NCBI RefSeq assembly: GCF_027172205.1
Contig: NC_070616.1
Location: 43,621,001 to 43,685,000 of the forward strand
Origin: Podarcis raffonei
Taxonomy: Eukaryota; Chordata; Lepidosauria; Squamata; Lacertidae
Direction of reading: 5' to 3'
DNA length: 64,000 nucleotides
The notes under the pieces are model-generated. The model saw nothing but the letters and a program-made list of their open reading frames with translations, ran no database searches and was not told where the DNA came from. Both the position numbers and the translations under genes were made by a program. Within the stretch, counting starts at the first letter, position 1, and each line of letters starts with the position of its first letter. Shown here in pieces: positions 46,610 through 59,155 of this stretch.

Positions 46610-47019
46610 GGGTGAGAATGTCATGTAGATGTCTTGAAGAACATGTACCTGTGGGATGCACAGAATCCACTATAAAGTGATGTTTGTATACAGTCCTACT
46701 CAGAAGTAAAACTCATGTAGTTCAATGGGGCATGCTCCCAGACACTGGCAGACTGTAGGGTACCACTGTCTGTGGTAGGTGCGCAGGGCGCTCCCCTGAG
46801 TGAGGGATGCACTTATGCGCCGCAACCCAGTAGAAGAGTCCACTCCGGGTCAGACCTTGGTCAGCTCCCTCATGCGCTGGAGCCAGGCTTCAATGAAGGA
46901 GCGTGTTGTGGGGGCACCTAGTTGCACCCCTCCCAAAATTGCGCCCAGAACCGCGGGGGGCCCCAGCTCCCCCACACCATGCCATTGCTGCCAGACAAGT
47001 GGGTATAACATGGCAGTCT
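46610..47019. other. Unclassified, partly GC-rich repeat-like
   Basis: About 46740-46990 is GC-rich and repeat-like ('ggtgcgcagggcgctcccct'). No termini were resolved. Confidence 0.3.
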
Positions 47020-47275
47020 GAATCTGGAGGATGTTGTGGCTATCAGCTTGGATGACTTTAAAAGTGGTTTAAACCAATGAATGGAAACCAGTCATGATGG
47101 CTGCATATTATTATCTCCAGTATCCGAGGCATTAAGTCTTTGTTGCTGAGGTTGCCCTCATGTCCTGCTTGTGGGCTTCCCTTTGGCACCTGACTGGCCA
47201 CTGTGAGAACAAGAGGGCTAAAAGGGCCTTTGGTCTGATCCAGCAGGTCTCTTCTCATGTTCCTAAGCCTCCACA
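47020..47275 (+). repeat. CR1/L3-type LINE 3' fragment
   Basis: 'cagcttggatgactttaaaa', 'ggtttaaaccaatgaatgga' and 'ctgatccagcaggtctcttc' follow the order of the copy at 42850-43525. Confidence 0.6.
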
Positions 47276-48149
47276 TGAAGACAAAACCAGTTGCCAGGAA
47301 AGCGCCAAACTCTTCCCTGAACCACCTGTCCCTCACTCTTTTTTCAAGAAATGTAACAAGGCACCAATTTCCTGAGGCAGCCATATTCGTCTGTCCAGGC
47401 AAATCTTGTAGCAGTTCCATATCTAACAGACTGATTTCGGCACAAGCGTTGATGGTCTTACAGTATAATTCCTAACATGTCTACTCAAAACCAAGTCCTA
47501 TTAAACTGAGTGGGGGTAAGGCTAGCGTTGCAGCCTAATTTATATACTGTGTTAGAGAGGGAGATTCATAAAATAATGAAGGCAAGAGACCATCTCTGAC
47601 AGTTCTATGCAAAGCTCATCTTGCATGCAAGATAAGAACAAAATGACCAGTACACACTGCAGTCTTTCTGATGGATTTACTAGTTGCAATGGGAAGGAAA
47701 CTCACAGGAACCTGATGGAAGCCATATTTAAATAGCATCCAATTTGGTGATAAATTAGAGCCCAGCAGCTTTTCTTTGTAGTCTTTTTTTGCCGAAGAAC
47801 CATAGCACTCAGGTCATCAGCAGGAGAGACTGTAATGATTTCCTACTGGTTCTGAATGTCACACTTTAGGGAGCTCAAGTGTTGTGTTCATTTATCCTTT
47901 TGCATAAGGTAGCACTGTGTCTCTCCATTCGCTGTGCTGAATGACTCTGCTGGAGCCCCTTGCTCTACAGCCCTCATTTCTCTTCTTCTTTGATTCTCTT
48001 TGTCCCTGACAAATGCAAATCCTTCCTCTCTGCGTGCCAGGTTGTAGTCCTTGGGCTTTTTCATGAGTTACACTAAAAGTGCCTTGTAGTTTGGCATGTG
48101 TCACTTGTGAACGTTGTTGTTGGAGCACTGAAAGCAGAGGAGAGCTACA

Positions 48150-48615
48150 TTCTAGACTAGTAGTTCCCAAACATTTCTTTTTTTGGCAACAGATCACTCC
48201 CAAATTGCTGAAGGTCTTAGCAGACTACTTCAATATTTTTCTGCCTGATGTAGCAATTGTCATGTACTGTGCTAAATGCAAGATGCTTTTAAAGTTGTTG
48301 TTTTTTGCTTTTTCCTATTGTATTATACTCTATTACAATTTGAATACCACAGGATTCAAAGTGTAATACAATAAAGTGTGATATAATAAATAAATGAAGC
48401 AATTCATACAATTAAAAATTGTAATTAATTATTACAATTAAAAATACAATTAAAAATCAATATGAATATATAATGTGATGGGTGTGACCTCTTCTGTCTT
48501 CAATCAGAAATTCACAGACCACTAGAAAGAAGTTCACGGACCACTGCTGTACCACAGTTTGAGAACTTCTGTTTTAGCCAGTGTGCTTTTTTGTTCCAAG
48601 AGGATAAATAATGCA
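48150..48615. mobile_element. Possible hAT-type element, decayed
   Basis: The ends 'agtagttcccaaacatttc' and 'ccacagtttgagaacttctg' are roughly inverted, enclosing A/T-rich sequence. No target duplication confirmed. Confidence 0.35.
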
Positions 48616-49689
48616 AATGAGTCATCTGGGTATTGCAAACAGATTGTTAGCAACAGGTGTATTTAAAAATAAATAAATTGCTGGAGTTTCCATGGATTAA
48701 ATGGGGAAGGGGAATTGGTTAGCACCCATTTGCCTCAGGAGACAATGGAGGAGTGTGCCTTTGGGTATGAAGTCAAACTGTTGGAAGGTTGCAGCACCTG
48801 CTGTGGCTGTGGAGACCAATGCGGGAGAGACTGTTTTGTTGCAGTTGGGGCAGATGAAGGTGTCCAGTTGTGCTGCTGCACATGCAACAGGGTGTTTCTT
48901 CTCTCTGCGCTCATCCCAGTGGTCTTTCCTCCTCTGGATACACAACCTGACTGACTGTCTCCAGGCAGTGCGGTTGCCTGCAATGGAGTCTCACAGGGCA
49001 GGGTGCACGAGCAGCTCCAATTCCACAATAAATGCCCATCTGGAAGCACTCTAAAGATATATTTGTACCTAAGTGCTATTTAGGCCAAATGTGATAATCA
49101 AAGATGGTATGTGTAAGACAGAGTTTGCAGAGTCTGTTGCCCAGCAGATGTTGTTAGATGGCCAATCTAACAATGTTAGATTGGCCATTGTTATGTTGGT
49201 TGAGGCTGATGGGCGTTGTAGCCAAAGAACATCTGGAAGGCCGCAGTTCCCCACCCCACTGCATCCCTGGTGCAAAAGAAAACTTACGTAGCAAACTCAT
49301 TCTCCAAGGATGGATCTTTATGCAGACAAAGCAGCAGCACTTATCGGCAAGTAGGAGGTGTCAGCAGGCTTGAGAGGACACCAATATTTGAAGACTTATA
49401 ATTATTTAAATAGAATAGAGGGACCCTCCAAAACAGCCCCATGATTACGGGGTGTACTCAGTAGCTACAAAAAACAGAGTGTCTGTTGGGCAGAGGAAAA
49501 ACAGAAAAAAGTCAAAATGAAATGGAACAACGCCTGGCTGGCTGACTCCCTGAGCAGCATCCATTCAAACGGCAACATTTTGTTGCAGATCCCACTTGTT
49601 GAGGTGAACACACAAGTTATAGGTGCATTTAAATCGATTGATTTCAGTGGGGCTCAGTTCTGCATTTGATGTAGACCATAATGTCTGTT

Positions 49690-49800
49690 CTAGACCAGTC
49701 TTCACCAGTCTGGTGTACTCCAGATGTTGAGGGTGAAGCTGATGGGAGTTGTAGTCCAATCACATCTGGAGAGCAGCAAGTTGGAGAACGCTGCTCTGGA
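49690..49800. repeat. Palindromic hAT-like MITE, partial
   Basis: 'ccagtctggtgtactccagatg', 'gatgggagttgtagtccaat' and 'acatctggagagcagcaag' belong to the family of 36152 and 60245. Confidence 0.55.
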
Positions 49801-49849
49801 CGATGCGCTGCAGAATTATTTATACAAAATAAACCTCGCCCCGCATAAT

Positions 49850-50830
49850 CGATCACAAGACGCGGCGAACAATGCCCGTCCACTTTGGGGACCAGCCCCC
49901 CCATATTTTATTGGGGCGAGAGCTGATTGCCGAGCCGCGTCCCTTCGGGACTCCCTTTCGCGTCGCCCAGCGGCCCTGCCCGGCGGGCCTCCCTCCGTGC
50001 GCTCCGGCGCAGAGAGACTGCGGAGCTGCGCGCTGCCTTGCGCGCTCCCTCCCTCCCTCCTGCGCTCGCGCCTCTCGGCGCAGTCATTGGCTGCAGCCCT
50101 GGATGCTGCTCAGGCTGAGAGCTGATTGGCCGAGAGGAGCCGGGCTCCGGGGGCGCCTCGCCTGCCTCCCTCGCCGGCTGCTGCTCGGCTGCGGAGCCTC
50201 GGAGTCCCTGCTCGCTCTGCGCGGCGCCTGCTGGAGTCGCCGGATCGGGCTGCGCTCTCGCGCTCTCCGCGCGCCTTCTCTCTCCGCCTTCCTGCTCCGG
50301 CCCGGGCAGCAGCTGCGGGATCCCGCCCGAGAGCCGAGTTCTTGCTGGGGCAGGCTCGCTCTCGCCCTCTCGGGCTTCCCGGCTGAGGCGCGCTCCCCGC
50401 GCAGCCGCCACCACGTTAACTTCCCAGAGGTCCGGGGTCTCCTGCGGAGCCAGGTAGGACGGCGATCTTGCGGGAAAAGCCTAGCTGAAAGAAGCCTAGG
50501 CGTGGAAGGGAAGGAGTCGCGAAACCGAGACGCCCTTCATTGCTGCCTATTCAGCTTATTCCGTTTCTTGCCCGCCTTTCTCTCGAGGAGCTCGAGGCGG
50601 CACCCCGGCCCTCCTTTCCCCCTTGCAGCCACCTGATCCAGTCGGCTACGCCACCCGGTGAGGTACCGTAGTGGTTGCCGGGCGAGAGCAGAGCCGGGGA
50701 GGCGCAGGTTCGCGTCTCGCTCCCGCGATGCCCCTGGGCCAGGCGCTGCCTCTCCGGAAAGGTTTCTCGTGAAGACCACCTGTGCGGGGAGAACCATGTC
50801 CGTCAGCCCCTCGGAGCGGCTGAGAGGAAA
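49850..50830 (+). promoter_or_regulatory. CpG island promoter with probable 5' UTR exon
   Basis: About 1 kb of dense CpG. Two inverted CCAAT boxes (attgg at 50086-50090 and 50125-50129, 39 bp apart) suit paired NF-Y binding, and a ccctccctccctcc run lies just upstream of them. A cag/gtagga donor at 50453/50454 would end a first exon. Direction (rightward) rests on that donor and on the lack of genes to the left. No coding exon follows within the window. In mammals PHYHIP is the head-to-head neighbour of POLR3D, so it is a candidate by synteny only. Confidence 0.6.
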
Positions 50831-50942
50831 GGCAGGACATCCATGTAACCAACAAAAATGAAGAGCAAGTCAAGCTCCCTGCCCCAAAGAGATTACAGTC
50901 CAGTAATCCAAAGGCCAGCAGTGTAGGAGGGGAGAGCAGAGG

Positions 50943-51085
50943 GACATAGCTCGGTGGGTAGAGCATGAGACTCTTAATCTGAGGGTTTGGGGTTCAAGCA
51001 CCACGTTGGGCAAAATATTCCTGCATTGCGGGGGTTCGACTAGATGAGCCTCAGGGTCCCTTCCAACTCTGCAGTTTTATGATGC
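50943..51085 (+). mobile_element. tRNA-Lys-derived SINE with CR1-like tail
   Basis: The head ('tagctcggtgggtagagcat', 'gagactcttaatctgaggg') copies tRNA-Lys with anticodon CTT. The tail 'cattgcgggggttcgactag', 'atgagcctcagggtccctt', 'ccaactctgcagttttatga' copies the CR1 3' end, as at 59085-59150. A minus copy lies at 59985-60124. Confidence 0.8.
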
Positions 51086-51929
51086 ATCTCTGACAATGAC
51101 TCCCGTAAAAGCCTCAAGCAACTCACTTCATCTTCTCAGGGGACACATTTCGCCAAGCCACATGGTTTTCCCCTTTAGAGTAAAGGCCAAAGGCACCTCC
51201 AGGCAGCAGGACTTTTCTCCTCTGCTGAATGGGGTTGGGGGGGAAATGTTTGCTCTGGAGAATTAATGGATCTCGGGGTGGGAAATGCTGCAGCACAGAG
51301 CTCCCCCCTCAAAAACAAACCCATTTATTGTAGGACAGGCAGCAGGAACCTGGTCCAAACAATGAGACCAGATAGACAGGACACAGATCCTGTCAACTGA
51401 TTCCTCCTCACTTTGGAATCTACTTAATGAAGGCAAATGGACCTGTCAGACTGAATTTCACTGTCCCGAAGGGGATGACCTTCCTTCACTCCCACAGCTC
51501 CGCCAAACATGGGGAAACCACCAAGAACTTCAGCTTGGTTCTTGCAAACAAGGAGCAGATGATGTTGCAAGAATAATAAAGCAGAGGGCTTAGGGAAAAG
51601 AAAAAGTGTGGGGATGGGGGGCACAAAGGCCACACGGATGGAGCCTGCTGGTGCTTGCCTGGCTTTGTGAGCCGGTCTGTGTTTCAGATGGGTTTTTGGT
51701 ATATGCAGATTCAAGTGATTGTATGTGCATGCACAAGTCTGGGGCTCTAGACAAGGTGTCGGAGAGCATGAGTACACACCACTTGCATGCATAGGCAAAA
51801 TGTGTGTCGCAGTGAAAATGTGAAGTCAACTTATTCCATGCACAGTCAGATGAGTGTGCATTACATGCTGGCTTAAGTGTTTTATAACTATCCACCTGAG
51901 TACTTGTGGGCACAGATTTTAGAAGTAGG

Positions 51930-52090
51930 GAAGAGGTTTAGAGGCAGCACAAACAGCAATAAGTCCCAAGTTTAATTCCTGACATCTCCAGGGAGGACTG
52001 GGAAATATCTCTGTCTGAAAACCTAGAGAGCTGCTGCCCATTGGATCAGTGATGTGATTTGGTGTAAGGCAGATTCTTGTGTTCCTACGT
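51930..52090 (+). repeat. tRNA-derived squamate SINE, old copy
   Basis: 'agtcccaagtttaattcctg', 'acatctccagggaggactgg' and 'gtgtaaggcagattcttgtg' follow the family of 3805-4015. Confidence 0.5.
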
Positions 52091-52270
52091 AGAGCCAGTG
52101 TGGTGTTGGAGAGTTGGACTAGGATTAAAAAAACCTGGGTTCAAATCTCCAGTCTGTTATGAAGCTCAGTCAGTCTCATTCAGCTGCGCTTACCTCACAG
52201 GGTTGTTGTAAAGTGAAAAGGCATGTGTGTGGGGTGAGTAGAATATAAGAAACTTGGAATATAAATATAA
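52088..52270 (+). repeat. MIR/CORE-type SINE-like repeat
   Basis: 'agagccagtgtggtgttgg', 'ctgggttcaaatctccagtc' and 'ctcacagggttgttgtaaag' are the standard words of a tRNA-headed MIR-like squamate repeat. Confidence 0.55.
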
Positions 52271-52439
52271 AAAATAAAGCAAGGGTTTATGTGTAGGGAA
52301 GATGTGATTTTAAAAGGGCATTTTGAATGAAGGCATATGTAGAATAATTAGGATCTCATTTATTCAGATTTTTTGATCTGCCTTATTAAAAAAACTCAAG
52401 CTTAGTATTTCAACATTTAGGTCAGAAAGAACTTGTATG

Positions 52440-52703
52440 TACAGTGGTACCTCTGGTTGCAAATGGGATCCGTTCTGGAGGCTCGTTCGCAACATGAAAA
52501 GCCCGCAACCTGAAACGCCATATCGGCGCAGGTGTGCGGTGCAATTTGGTGCCTGTGTGCATGTGTGAAGCGCGATTTAGCACTTGTGTGCATGCGCAAG
52601 CGGTGAAACCCGGAAGTAACCCTTTCCGGTACTTCCGGGTCGCTGCGGGACACAACCTGAAAAAACGTAATATGAAGCAAACGTAACATGAGGTATGACT
52701 GTA
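52440..52703. mobile_element. Mariner-like MITE with TA TSD
   Basis: The element 52442-52701 has ends cagtggtacctc and gaggtatgactg, flanked by TA on both sides (52440-52441 and 52702-52703). It is 260 bp and non-coding. Related copies: 5430-5632, 21552-21780, 63188-63262. Confidence 0.75.
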
Positions 52704-53139
52704 TTCTTAAATGATTTTATTTCTTTAAGTGGATACAATAATGCTAATTAAGATCTTATGTCACTCTGATGTGTGTGCCTAGCTGTAACAGTACACATGA
52801 AATGGTATTGTGGGGACATGCAGGGTTGCGCATGACTTGCACATAATTATGGGAATTCATAAGTGTGCAGAACTATGAGGAAGTTACGTGATCAACCAAG
52901 AGAGAAAGTGTCTGCTTGAGACTGTGAAATATGTGTGCAAGTGCGTTATCATGAGTGGGTGTGAAAGTATGGACATTTACATTAGCATAAGCAGGGCTGC
53001 TTATGTGCATGACTTTGCTCGGGGAGTAGTGGATGGGCGTGCAAGGTTCTTAATGGGTACGTGGACATTATTTGGATGTAGGGCATTCAAGTACACATTG
53101 AATATGGGCACAAAGCTATTGCTGCAGGCAGTGCAAGAT

Positions 53140-53610
53140 TCCAGGGGTTCCATCACTCATCCAGGGTTTGTGTTTCTTTTGGGAAATGAGGCACAGCAGA
53201 GACTGTGGTGTCTTTATGATATATGGTTCTGTTACACATATATACAAACCTATATGGAGAGAGTACAGAGCTTTAACATCCCCAAAAGGGCTTATTTCTT
53301 CCATAGACTCAGCCTTGGATTCTAACATAAATCAAACATTGTGCTCTGCCTCTCTGACTTTACAGAGAAGCTCAACTGCAACTCTGGCTTTGTCCTTCTA
53401 ACTATCTAAGAGCTGGAGGAGGGGCCCAACTCAGTTGTCATCTGGCACAGGGTCCCCTCTCCTTTGCTCTCTTAATGGCCCATTACCTTTCTGTTGCTCT
53501 CCCATAATGGCCCATCACCCAGGCAATTACCTTTGTTCTTCTGTAATGGCCCATCACTCAGGCAAAAACACAGAAAGCTAGCCTGGCTGATATTTTAACC
53601 CTTGCTGGGT
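53140..53610. repeat. Unclassified interspersed repeat (copy 2)
   Basis: Resembles 43785-44345 at its start ('ttccaggggttccatcactc', 'gtttgtgtttcttttggga', 'gtgtctttatgatatatgg'). The downstream part has CT-rich runs with repeated 'taatggcccatcac'. Confidence 0.4.
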
Positions 53611-53764
53611 CCAGGGGCTCAGGATCAGTCTGGCACCCACAAACTCATTACCCTGTGGGGTATGGGTGTGTGGATCTGAGTGTGCATAGGGGTATTTGTA
53701 GAGCCAGCATGGGAATGAAGAGAGAGTGTTGGTCACCATCCGAGGGCCAGAGTAGATGTGACAT

Positions 53765-53945
53765 TTGTCATAAGATCTTAAGAACAGCCCTGCTGGATCA
53801 GGCCAAAGGCACATCTCGCCCAACAGCCTGCTCTTTGAGGAGTCAGGGAATACCGGGTGGGGGGCCCTCCAGCGTGCTTCTTTCCTGCTTGCAGGCTTCC
53901 TATAAGCACCTGACGCCCAGTGGTGCAAGTAGCACGCAACCATGA
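53765..53945 (-). repeat. CR1/L3-type LINE 3' fragment
   Basis: 'cttaagaacagccctgctgg', 'atcaggccaaaggcacatct' and 'gcaggcttcctataagcacc' are the reverse complement of the 3' end seen at 43400-43520. Confidence 0.6.
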
Positions 53946-54789
53946 TATCTGGTAGCCACTTGGTACATCGCTTGAGCTTGCGCAGCTGATTTTTGTTTTA
54001 ACAAGTAGTTGGTGTAGAGGGACCCCCACAAGCTGGATTGGGACCAGGGTGTGGGGAGTCTAAGCCTTTGCCCCTGCTGTGGTCCCAGTGGGAACCAAGA
54101 CCTCCTCAGTATTTATTTGCAGTGGGAGGGAAGCTGCAGTCAGGGCTGGCAGGAGTTTTCCGTACAGTGTGAATAGAAAAGGAGCTGAATCTAACTGGCA
54201 CCAGGGCGGAGTAAAGAGTTAAAGCTGTTGCATCACATTCCCAGTCTGACCTGCCTCCAGCGCTGGCTAGTTTTTAAACAAAAATCATATAGGCAAGGCC
54301 TAATGGTGTGAAAAAAATATAATTTGGCTCTGAGATCTGTGTGGGTTGGTATAATTATCCTAGTAATTTTTTTGGGGGGGGGAGAGTTTTGTGCCTATGC
54401 CTTTTAACTCTGATACATAAGCAGATATATTTTTTCACAACAATAGGCACTCAGATGGTGGCCTAAAAGACATACAGGTCCTTTTGAGGAATCATCACAC
54501 AGAACCTGAAGCATACTCCCCACTCACTATTTTTTTTTTTTTATTTCTTTTAAGCTGATTCTAATATTATATTTTAAATTGCTGTAATCCTTCATGGGAC
54601 CTTTTGGTGAAGGATGTGTAAGAAATTGAACAACAACTACTACAATAATAGTGCATACTAAGTTTTAGCTGCTGGTAAAAGGAAGGAAAGAGGAAGTGGG
54701 CAGAGAGAAGTTTTTCTTTGTGTCTCATAAAACTAAAGCCCAAGGCTATCCAAGGAAGCTGAATAGTGGGAGAATAGTGGGACAGATGA

Positions 54790-55000
54790 GGATGATTTCT
54801 TTCTTTCTTGGGTTAATACCTCACTTTTCCTCCCAAGGGGCTCAAGGGGGCCTAAATGGCTCTTCCACCTCCTCCTTTCATCCTCACAACAGCCCTGTGA
54901 GGTAGTTTCGGGTTGAGACACAGCGAGTGGCCTGGAGTCACACAGGGAGCTTTGTGGCTGAGTGATTATTTAAACCCTGTTTTCCTCGGTCCTAATTCAA
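54790..55000. repeat. MIR/L2-like old repeat
   Basis: 'catcctcacaacagccctgtg', in part, with the 'ggtcaaacagggagctttgtgg'-like end. A related fragment lies at 57395-57550 ('atcctcacaacaacctggtg'). Confidence 0.45.
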
Positions 55001-56129
55001 CACTCAAACCCACTGGGTGTCAAAGGGTCTGGCAGGAGAGGATGGCAAATGTGGCAGGAAGATTCAAGGACAGAAACATTTAAACATTTCAGTGTAGAAT
55101 AGGGGAGTAGAGTATCACAATATTTATTTTTATTTGCAGAATATGGATAGATATATTTTCAAATCCCCTTTTAAAGCAGGGGGAGGTGATGGGCACCAAA
55201 TTTAGTGACTTTAAAGGGGAATTAGACAAATCCATAAAACGTGAGATTACCAGTGGCTGCTTGCCACAACAGCTGTGTACTATGTCCAGTACAGGCAGAC
55301 CCCCCTTTAACACGTTCTGAGGCACCGTACATGTCGGTGAAATCATATATAATTGAAACCCAGTGAAAATTAGCCTGCAAACACTGTTTGGCACTGCCCA
55401 TGCCCCACCCTTTGGGTGATGCTTCAGTGATGTGTTTATGACGTTCCTGGGTCACTTCTGGGTTTGGCGCGTTGTGTGTGTACACAGTTGCACACATATT
55501 GAACAAGGGACTACTGTACTGAAGGCAGCGGGCCTCTGGATAGCTGTGCTGGGACTCACAAGTGGAGAAGTTCTTCACAGTGACCCAGGTTCACATCCCT
55601 AATCATTTCCCCAGGACACTGTATGGTCTTTAAATGTGAGGTAAGAACGCTCAAGTTCCACTTTCTGCACTGAAACAAGAAATAAGCATGCAGCCAGTTG
55701 TGAGGTGGTCTCTGCAAGATTTGGAGTGTGCACCTAGACATGTGTCCATCTCTCATAAGAAGCTGCCTTGTGCAAAGTCAGGGCATTGGCCACCCTGCTC
55801 AGGACAGAATTGTCCATGCCAGGCATGTAGAACCTCGCATCTCCTCCCAAGGCCAGCCTCTACCCCGCTGTGCTCTGTACTCCCCAAGTGATTTTTGCTT
55901 GGCTGGACTGTATCCTGGAGCTGCTAAGCATGCCATTTGCCTGCCTCGATGGAGGACCGACAGATTGGATGCTTAGAGGCCTCTGACGTTTGTGTGACTG
56001 GAATGGGTACATTGTGCAAAGGAAGAGGCACATCCATTGGTCCACACACATTTGCCTCTGGCATGCAGCCCCCTAAAGTTGCACACAAGGGGATGTGGCT
56101 CTCAGGCCAAAGAAGAGAGATTTACTTCC

Positions 56130-56232
56130 ACATATGAGTTTGACCAAACTGCGGGAGGCAGTGGAAGACAGAAGTGCCTGGCATGCTCTGGTCCATGGGG
56201 TCACGAAGAGTCGGACAGGACTAAACAACAAC
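56130..56232 (+). mobile_element. BovB LINE extreme 3' end fragment
   Basis: It reads 'gagtttgaccaaactgcggg', 'aggcagtggaagacagaagt', 'catggggtcacgaagagtcg', 'gacaggactaaacaacaaca', the last 100 bp of BovB as at 46485-46590. It could be a severely truncated insertion. Confidence 0.85.
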
Positions 56233-56239
56233 ATTGCAT

Positions 56240-58625
56240 TTAATATTGGAGAATTTTAGCAATCAGCAGCTTCCCCAAACCTGACTACAGCCAGCCATAG
56301 ACCAAATTATCTGGGGGGTGCCAGGCTGGGGAAAGGCTGGCATCTTTCTGGAAGGGAGCGAACCTGGCAGCCTCCATGGTAGAAGCTGGGGGAGATTCAG
56401 GTGTCTTTGCATGTGCATCTGAGAAAGAACCTGGCGGAAATGTGCATGTATGGTTTTGAGTGGTTATCTGCAGGGATGTGAAGGAGTTGGATTGCTGTGA
56501 GTGGGTGCATATCCACGTGGCAGTGCCTGCAAACATGTGAGTGGAGGAGAAGCATGAGGCCATGTGAGCTTGCCTGGGGGGTTGCATACTGAGCCTTTTT
56601 GTTGCTGCTGTTTCCTGACAGGAACATTTTGACCTGACCGTCATCCTGGCTCAGGTGATTGCTTTCCTGTAGATGGGTGGTCCATATTAATGGAAAGGCC
56701 CTTTGGTGGCAGTCAGGCCCTCACCTCTTTGGCCTCTTCCTCTGACTCCTGTGCTTCAGCTCTGCAAACGGGGGAGGGAGCTTTTTCTTGGGGAGGCTGT
56801 GCAGGCACGTCTAAAGGGAAGGTCTGGAATGTCAGAAGGGAAAGTGTGGGGAAGTGTGGGAAACACTCCAGGGACATGAGTGGGGGAACCAAGGAGTTCT
56901 GGCTTTGCTTCCTACGCCTTGCTTCAGAGACCTCCCCTTCAACTCTCCTCTCTCTGCAAGTCCTTGCTTAGCCAGGACTGCAAGATGTCTTTTATTCCAT
57001 GTGACCCGCCCGCCAAAACTCCCACACCCCGTTCTGCTGTTCTTTATCTTGGCATGTTGACTGGGATTACAAGCAAGGCATGTTATGCTCTTCCTCTGAA
57101 AGGGATGTCTCATTTCTTGTTTTTCGAGGCATTTAAAAAAATAACTGAAGCAACAGTGATTGAAATTGCATGAATTCAACAGTTAGGGAGATGCGTTTGC
57201 CGGCCTAGGTGAGTCTGTATGCAAGAAGGGGTTTGGATTAGCTTGGCTACGAGGAAAGGCTCAAGCACCTGAAGGTTTTTTTATGACAGAGGTTTTTTAA
57301 ATTTCAAAGTATGCAGAGAGAGTGACACTCCCCCCCCCCCATTCGTTTCTCATAACATCTCCATTGGAGCTTATTGCTGCTGGTGCTGCTGTAGTGACAT
57401 TTGTATTTCGCCTTTCCTCCAAGGACTTCAAGGTGGCCTGCATGCCGCTGCTTGCGCTCTGTTTTATCCTCACAACAACCTGGTGAAGTAGGCTAGGCAG
57501 AGAGGCAGTGACTGGCCTAAGGTCACCCAGGGAGCTTCATGGCTAAGAGTACAGCAAAAGCAAGAGCTTCTGGATACAGTGCGCAATTAACTCAGTGGAA
57601 CAAGGTGTGGGCAATAGCCTGTAAATTAGATGGCTTTGAAGAGGATTAAGTAAATCTTGTCAACACCTGCAGTAGAACCTCCAGGTTAACAGGCAATATA
57701 TCTCTGAATATCAGGCACTGGGGGCAAATGAGTTTGTCAGTTCCCCAGAGACCTCTGGCTGAATGCTTTTAGAAGCAGGTTAGTGGAGCAGGTAGACCTG
57801 TAGTTAGAACTAGTTGGGCAGTTCTTATGCCCTGAGACTATTTAATTACGGAACTGGTGTTCAAAAGTCTGGATAGCTGTGCATGCACCTAATTAAGCAC
57901 CATCCCTTGCTGTTGTTCATCCCATTTGCAGACATGCACACTTTATTTCTCTCTCATACACGTGCTTTTAGAGACAAAACAGCATTTTTGCAAACACCCA
58001 CATATTCTGGCATGCAGGAGAAGCTATCTTCTGGAGTGATGTCCAGGTTATGGAATTCCCTTTGCTTGGAGGCCTGATTGGTCTGCTCCTTATTGACATG
58101 TATGGATGGTTAAGAACTCTTGGTTCCATTTAGGGGTGTCAGAGAATTCCGAGGGAAATGGGAACAGAAATTGCCAATGTTTGCTTATGCATCCAATGCC
58201 CAGAATGATAATCAATCCCATCCCTCCAGCCCCCCTAATTTGCCTGGGTGAGATAATATCATGCCAATGTGGTTTGAGTAACATGTAATTAATTACGTAA
58301 TTTACGTTAGTTATGCAATTTTGCCACAGTGGATGGCAAGACTAAGAATGTTGGTTTTGGAGATGAATGGCGGCAGAACGGAAAGAGTGCTGTAGGTGGC
58401 AAACGCAGGACACAATGGAAACTGATTCCTTTGTACACCCCTAGTTCCACTGCACCTTCAGTTATCTCTGCCCCAAATAACTGTATGATCCATGGGCTAG
58501 ATTTAACTATAATCCAGTGTGCTACGGAAACCAGCACTCCCCCCTCCCCAGTGCAATGGGGCTTTCTCCCTCTACAAAGCAGATGCTCCAGCACTGAACA
58601 ATGGTAACCTCCTGCTCAAGGCAGA
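56240..58625. other. No gene seen
   Basis: Short open frames only, without family resemblance. It contains the MIR/L2-like fragment at 57395-57550; the remainder is unclassified. Confidence 0.4.
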
Positions 58626-58629
58626 GGAC

Positions 58630-59155
58630 AAACAATATTTCATGAAGCACCACTCTATTCTGTCTTTGTCAGGCCACACCTGGAATACTGTGTCCAGTTT
58701 TAGGCACTGCAATTTATGAAGGGGATTGACAAACTGGAAGGTGTGCAAAGGAGGGTGATCAAGGTGTGGAAAAGGTTGAGAGAGTTGGGTATGCTTAGAG
58801 GAGATGGAGAGAAGGTATGATATGATATGATAGCCATCTTCGAATACATCAGATTGATGAGGGAGCAAGCTTGTTTTCTCTTGCTTTGGAGGCTAGGACT
58901 CAAACCAATGGATTCAAGTTACAAACAAGGAGATTCTGACTAAACATCAGGAAGAACTTTCTGACAGTAATTGGTGTTTGACAGTGGAATGGTCTTCCTC
59001 AGGAAGTGGTGGACTCTCCTTCCTTGGAGTTTTTTAAGCAGAGGGTGGATGGCCACCTGTCATGGATGCTTTCACTGTGATTCCTGCATTGCAGGGGGTT
59101 GGACTAGATGACCCCTAGGGATCCCTTCCAACTCTGTTATTCTACAATTCCTAAC
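58630..59155 (+). mobile_element. CR1 LINE 3' end
   Basis: Clear CR1 wording in order: 'ggccacacctggaatactgtg', 'gacaaactggaaggtgtgca', 'gatatgatagccatcttcga', 'ggactctccttccttggagt', 'ttgcagggggttggactaga', 'tcccttccaactctgttatt'. It ends with a degenerate attctac terminus and is 5'-truncated. Confidence 0.9.

Noticed and set aside
49872-50636. 254-codon open frame in the CpG island
   Set aside because: It is Arg/Leu/Ala/Pro-rich with other long frames on both strands of the same GC-rich DNA, shows no domain, and crosses the probable donor at 50453.
50943-51018. Functional tRNA-Lys (CTT) gene
   Set aside because: The acceptor stem does not pair and the sequence runs directly into a CR1-like tail, so it is a SINE head.
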